Positions 59,357 through 64,000 of a stretch of 64,000 bases of DNA are shown in pieces. A model generated the notes under the pieces. The model was not told the origin of the DNA. It searched no databases and saw only the letters and a program-made list of their open reading frames with translations. Each line of letters starts with the position of its first letter. Within the stretch, counting starts at the first letter, position 1. The stretch is from assembly GCA_033439795.1 (NCBI GenBank), contig JAUTDP010000006.1, positions 3,038,001-3,102,000 of the forward strand, written 5' to 3'. Position numbers and translations under genes: made by a program. This DNA is from Sordaria brevicollis. Taxonomy: Eukaryota > Ascomycota > Sordariomycetes > Sordariales > Sordariaceae.

Positions 59357-60478
59357 CTAATCCGACCCCCTCCCCGCCAACCAACTAGAGATATACCCGT
59401 CTTCTCCTTCTTGTCCGTATCTCGACTTTGCCTTTCCACCAGGACCGCCGGCCGAACCACCGGCGTAACCAGTGGGACCACCACCGAGACTTAATTCACT
59501 ACCATCACCGCCTCCATAAGAATATCCCACTCCCGAGCCCAATGAAAAGCTGGATAGGTATTCAACATCAAGGTCGTCTAGAATCTGCTGAGTTCGTCCT
59601 CTGGCGGATGGTCGGGTGTAGGATCGACTACGGGATCGGTGATAACGACTCCGGGAAGCTGGTCGATGATACGATGGTGATCGGTAACGACTCCGTGAAG
59701 CTGGTCGATGGTAAGATGGGGATCGGTAACGACTTCGCGATGCTGGTTGAACATATGATCGGCTGCGTGACCTCCGTCTGCTTTTTGACCTCCGTCTGCT
59801 AACCGATCTTCGCCTGCTCTGTGACCTCCGTCTACTCCGTGATCGTTGTCGCTCCTTTTGTGGACGGTGATGACGGGGTTGATAGTCTGAGTAATCGGAT
59901 TCGTACTCGTAGACGTAATCTGAGCCTTCGTATTGGTACTGTCGGTCTTCGTAGTCTACCTCTTCTTCTGATGATGATTCCGAGGAAGGTGATGATGGCT
60001 GTTCAGGTTCGTGCTCGGGCTTAGGTTGATCTTCGTCGTCGGCATCTTCTTCGTTGATATCGCTGAGCCCTCGTTGTCCGTGGATGTCTTGACGCTGCTT
60101 TCCATGGTTGTCGAGGCTGTCAGGTTCCTCATCCAAGAGCCCAATGATTCCCTTTTCCTCTTCGTCATCGTCCTCAACAAACTCTGACAAAAACCACGCC
60201 GCCGACCCTGAAATCACCACTACCACAGCTCCCATAATCAGACTTAACACCGTCTCGCCAATCTGACTAAACAGTCCCAGCCTGAGCAGAACCTCATAAA
60301 CCATCGCAGCCATGACAGCTCTCCCCATCACCCTCTTCACCACCTCCCCATACACCACCCACAGAATCTTGCCCTCATTCTCCACCTTCACCATCCACCA
60401 CTCCCTCCAACTGCCCCTTTTCACGCCCTGACTCCAAAAATCTTTCGCCCACTCCAATTGCTCCTCCTCATTCGTCAT
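59357..60478 (-). CDS. Putative membrane protein with acidic region and RS-type repeats
   Basis: A single 373-codon exon starts MTNEEEQLEWAKDF. The only in-frame codon used earlier would be a TTG, so ATG at 60478 is preferred. Two hydrophobic segments (about residues 53-70 and 76-99) are followed by a long acidic stretch (EEDADDEDQPKPEHEPE), a Tyr/Asp-rich part and an Arg-Ser-rich region. That region contains SRRRS repeats and three copies of SRSRYRSPSYHRPA-like units. The tail is Gly-rich (GGGPTGYAGGSAGGPGG) and ends SWLAGRGSD. RS repeats are typical of SR-kinase substrates, but the membrane segments make a splicing role unlikely. The family is not recognised. It begins only about 60 bp after the upstream J-domain gene. 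Confidence 0.7.
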   Translation of the reverse strand: MTNEEEQLEWAKDFWSQGVKRGSWREWWMVKVENEGKILWVVYGEVVKRVMGRAVMAAMVYEVLLRLGLFSQIGETVLSLIMGAVVVVISGSAAWFLSEFVEDDDEEEKGIIGLLDEEPDSLDNHGKQRQDIHGQRGLSDINEEDADDEDQPKPEHEPEQPSSPSSESSSEEEVDYEDRQYQYEGSDYVYEYESDYSDYQPRHHRPQKERQRSRSRRRSQSRRRSVSRRRSKSRRRSRSRSYVQPASRSRYRSPSYHRPASRSRYRSPSYHRPASRSRYHRSRSRSYTRPSARGRTQQILDDLDVEYLSSFSLGSGVGYSYGGGDGSELSLGGGPTGYAGGSAGGPGGKAKSRYGQEGEDGYISSWLAGRGSD

Positions 60479-60538
60479 CCGACCACTCGTACCCAAACCA
60501 GTTGACTTTTTACGGTTATAACGGGCACCGCCATAGAG

Positions 60539-63500
60539 TCACGTACCACCACCCGTTCCATCTCCCACATTCACACCACCGACATTCACATTCACACCCG
60601 CAGCAGCAGCAGCGGCACCGCCACCACCACTCCTAACCCTCTCCTTCCACCTCGCAAACTCCATAACATTCAACTCATGCGCATCACGCGCCTGGATCCA
60701 CTTCTGCGTCACCATCTTGTCTTCCTCCATCCAGGCCAAATACTCGAGCAATTCCTTGTCGCCGAGCTGGGTAACCCAGTCGAGACCCTTCTTCTCGTTC
60801 TGGAACTTGCGCGCGGCGAAGTGATCGACCACGCGGCCGTTCCAGACGTTGAACTGGTGGATGTAGCGCTTGAACTGCTCGGCGTACAAGGCCCACTGCG
60901 AGGCGGTCATCTGGCTCGGTGTTGCCAGGGCGGCGGGTGGGCTGGGCGCCTTGGGCGGGGTGGGGACGTGGACGAGCTTCGGCTTGAGCTTCTCGAGCTC
61001 AAAGGGCGGGAGTTTAGCCGATGCCCTTGATTCGAAGGGGAGGTTGGACTTGAGGTCCGCCGAGAAGGAGTTGAGGCCTGTGCCGGGGTTGACGAGTTTG
61101 TCCATGTCGAAGTCCCCAAAGATGGGGCGTAGGTCGCTGTCCTCTGAACCGGCATTGGCGACGGGGATGTTGGGTCGGTGCGTGGGGTTGGCAGCGCTGC
61201 TGCTGCGGCGGGAGCTACTGCCGTTGGAAGTCTTGACGCCGTTGTTGAGATTGCCCGAGCGCCACTCGGGTTTAGACGGCTCCAAGTTGACATTGCGCGC
61301 ACTGCCTCCGTTCAGGTTGACAATGGTCGGAATGCCATGAGCAGGAGTCGGGGGCGGCGCAGCAGGAGGGACCGCGTGTGCTGGGGTAGGTGGCGGGGGA
61401 GGGTCGTCAATATCCATAGCCATAGGGCTGGCCGCTCCATTGGTTGCACTCTCGTTGACACCAGCTGCCGAGTTTGACCTGCTCTTTCCGTCGCTGCTGC
61501 TGGTTTCCTCCTCATCGACCAGGCCAGCAGTGCCCGCGGTCATCTTGACTGGCGGCCTCGGCTTGCGCACTGGTCGCACATTTCTCGTGGGCGAGGTCGA
61601 CGATTTCTTCGTGGTCGGGTTCGGAACAAAGGTATGCGGGCCGAATTCTGCTTTCCATTGACCGGCGTCAAAGGCGCTCGCTTTCTTACCTGCGTCGTTC
61701 GTCTCGCTTGGCGGCCTAGTCGCGCCGCTAACTGATTCGTTGGAGGACGTATACGTGTTCTTGAGAGGGGACTGACGGCCACGGGGCACTGAGCGTGCTC
61801 GCTGCTTTGCGCGCGTAAAGGCGTCAGCTCCGGGAATGGTGGTCGATCCACCGGCGTTAAACTGAAATGCTGCACCAACCTTTTCCTGGTCCACGAAGCT
61901 GGCGTTGATATTATGAACGCCACTCCGGGCAAAGTCTGCTGCTGATGCCTGGGGCTTCTGGGAGTATCCATCGTTGCCGGGGACGGTGGAACTATTGTGG
62001 TAAACGTTGTTAGTCGCTCGCTGCTTCTGGATCCTGGTGTGTACGTTGGTCTTCCTGGGCGAGAGGGGGTTGTCGGTCGGCTTGATGTGCTGTCTCCGCG
62101 AATGCATCTTACGCCTTCCCAGGAGAAGCTGCAGCTGGTCGTGCATTTCCTTTTCAAAGGATGGAAAGGAAGATATGCCCCCGGAGGTCGACTGATCTCC
62201 ACTCGGAGTGTTCCTGTCATGAGACGCCCGGTTATTTGCCGTATCTTCACGAGCTCTTTCGCGGTAACTTCCCGCGCCGGCATGATTGAAGACATGCGGC
62301 GGTCGAATCTTGCTGGGCTGACCGAAAGAGGAGGTTGACTTGAAGTATTCTTCGGGTTTAAAAAAAGGAGATGGAGCGTACACTTTGGGGCCATCCTGCG
62401 CTGATTCCGATGTGCCGGGTTGAGCTGTGAGGGCGTTAGACACTGTGTCCTGTAGAGATAAAAAGCTGACGACATACCATTCGAGTTGCTCCTCATAGAC
62501 GAGCTGGACGCACGCGGCGTGGGGTTGGCTGCTGTGTTTGGTGCTGACCTGGGTTCAGCTTCCTGGGCATAATATCGCGCGCTGGCTCGCGGCTCAGCTT
62601 TCGAGGTTCCAGAGGATGTGGTCCCGCCGTTGGCCGCCTTCCCGAAGCTGTTGGACTCACCGACACTAGCGCTGCGTTGTCGCGACGGGCGCGGAGGGGG
62701 CGCATCTTCCTCGGGTTCCTGCGTTGGCCGGGAGGGGTCTCTGGCAGACTTGGCCCTGTTGACGTTGGCACCTTCGAACGGGTTGAACTTTTCGCCGATA
62801 TGGGAGGCATATGGGGTCCGTTGTCTGCTGTCCACGTATGTCTCGCTAAACTTTTCGTTCAAAGGGTCAACCGGGGTGGGCGTCGATTGCGGCCGTGATC
62901 TCCTGGCGTTAGCGGCGGCAACATCCTCAAACATGGCGGTCGGAGCCGCGTAGTGGGCGCTAGAAGTGTAGTTATGCCTTGATACGGGTGGCTCGTCGCC
63001 TATGGGAGAATCCGGTGAATAGCCGGTCCGTCTGGCGGTGCCAAAGGTAGCTTCCGCACGACGAGTCTGCCCCGCGGTCCGTGGTGGCACTGGGGGCGGC
63101 TCCCGTCTCGTACTTTCCGTCCGTTCGGTCCGTTCCGTTCTTGGTTGCGCATAACCCGAGGACTTGGGCGTCGATGAGGATGTCTGGCCAGCTTTGGCGC
63201 TTGACCGCATGGCATCCCATGCACGCAAGTTGTCAGCTGCAGAGGCGGTTTTTGGCGGAACTGGTCTGGAAGAAGAGGACGATGGTGTGCTGTTCCCGTA
63301 AGATGAATAGTGTGAGCGCGCTGACGGGCCCGGGTCGGCACGAGAAGGCATATGAGGGGTTCGTCGGGGAGGGGCGCCATATCTTTCGGCCATATCGGCA
63401 GAGACGTTGGAGTATGGGTTGCCGCGGTGGCCAGAGGCTGTCGGGTACCTGCTCGCAGAGGCGCCTCCTCGTTTCCGGTAGGCATCGTACTTGGCCTTCA

Positions 63501-63702
63501 TGGTAGGGTCGGTGAGAACCTCATGGGCGGCTTGGATGTGGATGAACCTGTCCTTGGCCTCCTCTTCTTTTCCTGGGTTGCGATCCGGGTGGTACTTGAG
63601 GGCGAGCTTCTTGAACTGCTTCTTGACATCAGCGGCATCGGCCGTTGAAGGCAGCTCAAGGTCCGCATAGTAGTCGCGGTCGTAGTCCAGCTTCACTACC
63701 AT
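60539..63702 (-). CDS. Large J-domain (DnaJ-type) protein
   Basis: There are two exons, 63702-62478 and 62424-60539, giving 1036 residues. The N-terminus DYYADLELPSTADAADVKKQ leads to the HPD motif (His38-Asp40) in KYHPDRNPGKEEEAKDRF, so it can stimulate Hsp70 ATPase. Most of the rest is disordered, rich in Ser, Pro, Arg and Thr. A conserved block near the C-terminus, WALYAEQFKRYIHQFNVWNG and WVTQLGDKELLEYLAWMEED, is found in fungal J-proteins of this length. The intron starts GTATGT, ends CACAG and keeps frame. At the 3' end a possible extra donor (GTACGT at 60543) could splice to TCAACTGG at 60502 and add a short VNWFGYEWSDDE end, but the intron would be only 41 bp, so I kept the simple stop. 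Confidence 0.9.
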
Positions 63703-64000
63703 CTTGACGGTGTTGCGATGTCAAGTGAAGGTAGAGAAATTCCTTGCATGCCACGGCGTAGAGTATATCGTATGGTATATGTCGAAGAACTAGCTGTTAA
63801 AAGCGATGTAGCGAGCAGCAGAGATGATCCAAATATCGATCGCAAGCGGGGGGGCAGGTGGTCGGTTGCAAGCAGACAACGCAAGGGTTGCCTATAGTAG
63901 GAAGAGGTCGGTCGTTTGGAATGTTTTCTTTGCTAGCGAAAGGCAATGTCTGGCGCTGGTTGATGTGGGTTGCTGTATGTACGAGCGAAGGGAGGCCAAA
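63703..64000. promoter_or_regulatory. Upstream region of the J-domain gene
   Basis: This is the promoter and 5' leader of the minus-strand J-domain gene, cut by the window edge. It contains the imperfect inverted pair GTATATCGTATGGTATAT. No gene is supported. Confidence 0.4.

Overview
The window is nuclear DNA of a filamentous ascomycete, most likely a Sordariales fungus close to Neurospora/Sordaria. The evidence is short GT-AG introns of about 50-160 bp, intron-bearing tRNA genes, a HOG1/OS-2 type MAP kinase of 357 codons, a HET-domain gene, and a 12-kb block mutated to extreme A+T content in the way repeat-induced point mutation (RIP) does. From memory, os-2 and glycogen phosphorylase are near neighbours in N. 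crassa, which fits the order seen here.

Region 1 (1-24760) looks like a small metabolic gene cluster. It holds an NRPS-like A-T-TE synthetase (3964-1076, minus), a divergent MFS transporter (4721-6307, plus), a fumarylacetoacetate hydrolase (FAH) family gene and a dienelactone hydrolase (both minus), and a secreted laccase-type multicopper oxidase (plus). The cluster is split by a 12.4-kb transposon nest, 7016-19427. The outer element has about 120-bp terminal inverted repeats and a 9-bp target duplication, as expected of a Mutator-like element. It sits inside the last exon of the FAH gene, so the 3' end of that gene is left on the far side (6968-7015). Inside it is a complete but RIP-destroyed Ty3/Gypsy LTR retrotransposon (9909-18608) with 327-bp LTRs and a 5-bp duplication.

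Region 2 (25163-35296) holds three minus-strand genes. The first is a 934-codon protein joining an N-terminal HET domain to an alpha-kinase domain and a cysteine-rich tail. The others are an AVL9-family secretory protein and the 8-exon HOG1 MAP kinase.

Region 3 (35297-45256) is about 10 kb with no gene I can defend. It holds a 332-bp pogo/Fot1-like MITE, two minisatellites and a nested inverted repeat. Glycogen phosphorylase follows (45257-48091, minus), then another gene-poor stretch.

Region 4 (51332-64000) has a small secreted cysteine-rich protein gene and two tandem intron-containing tRNA-Ala(AGC) genes. After these comes a repeat- and relic-rich interval (53761-57250) with a broken SNF2-like ATPase fragment. 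Two tightly spaced minus-strand genes close the window: an RS-repeat membrane protein and a large J-domain protein. All exon coordinates were derived by eye from splice consensus and reading-frame continuity.
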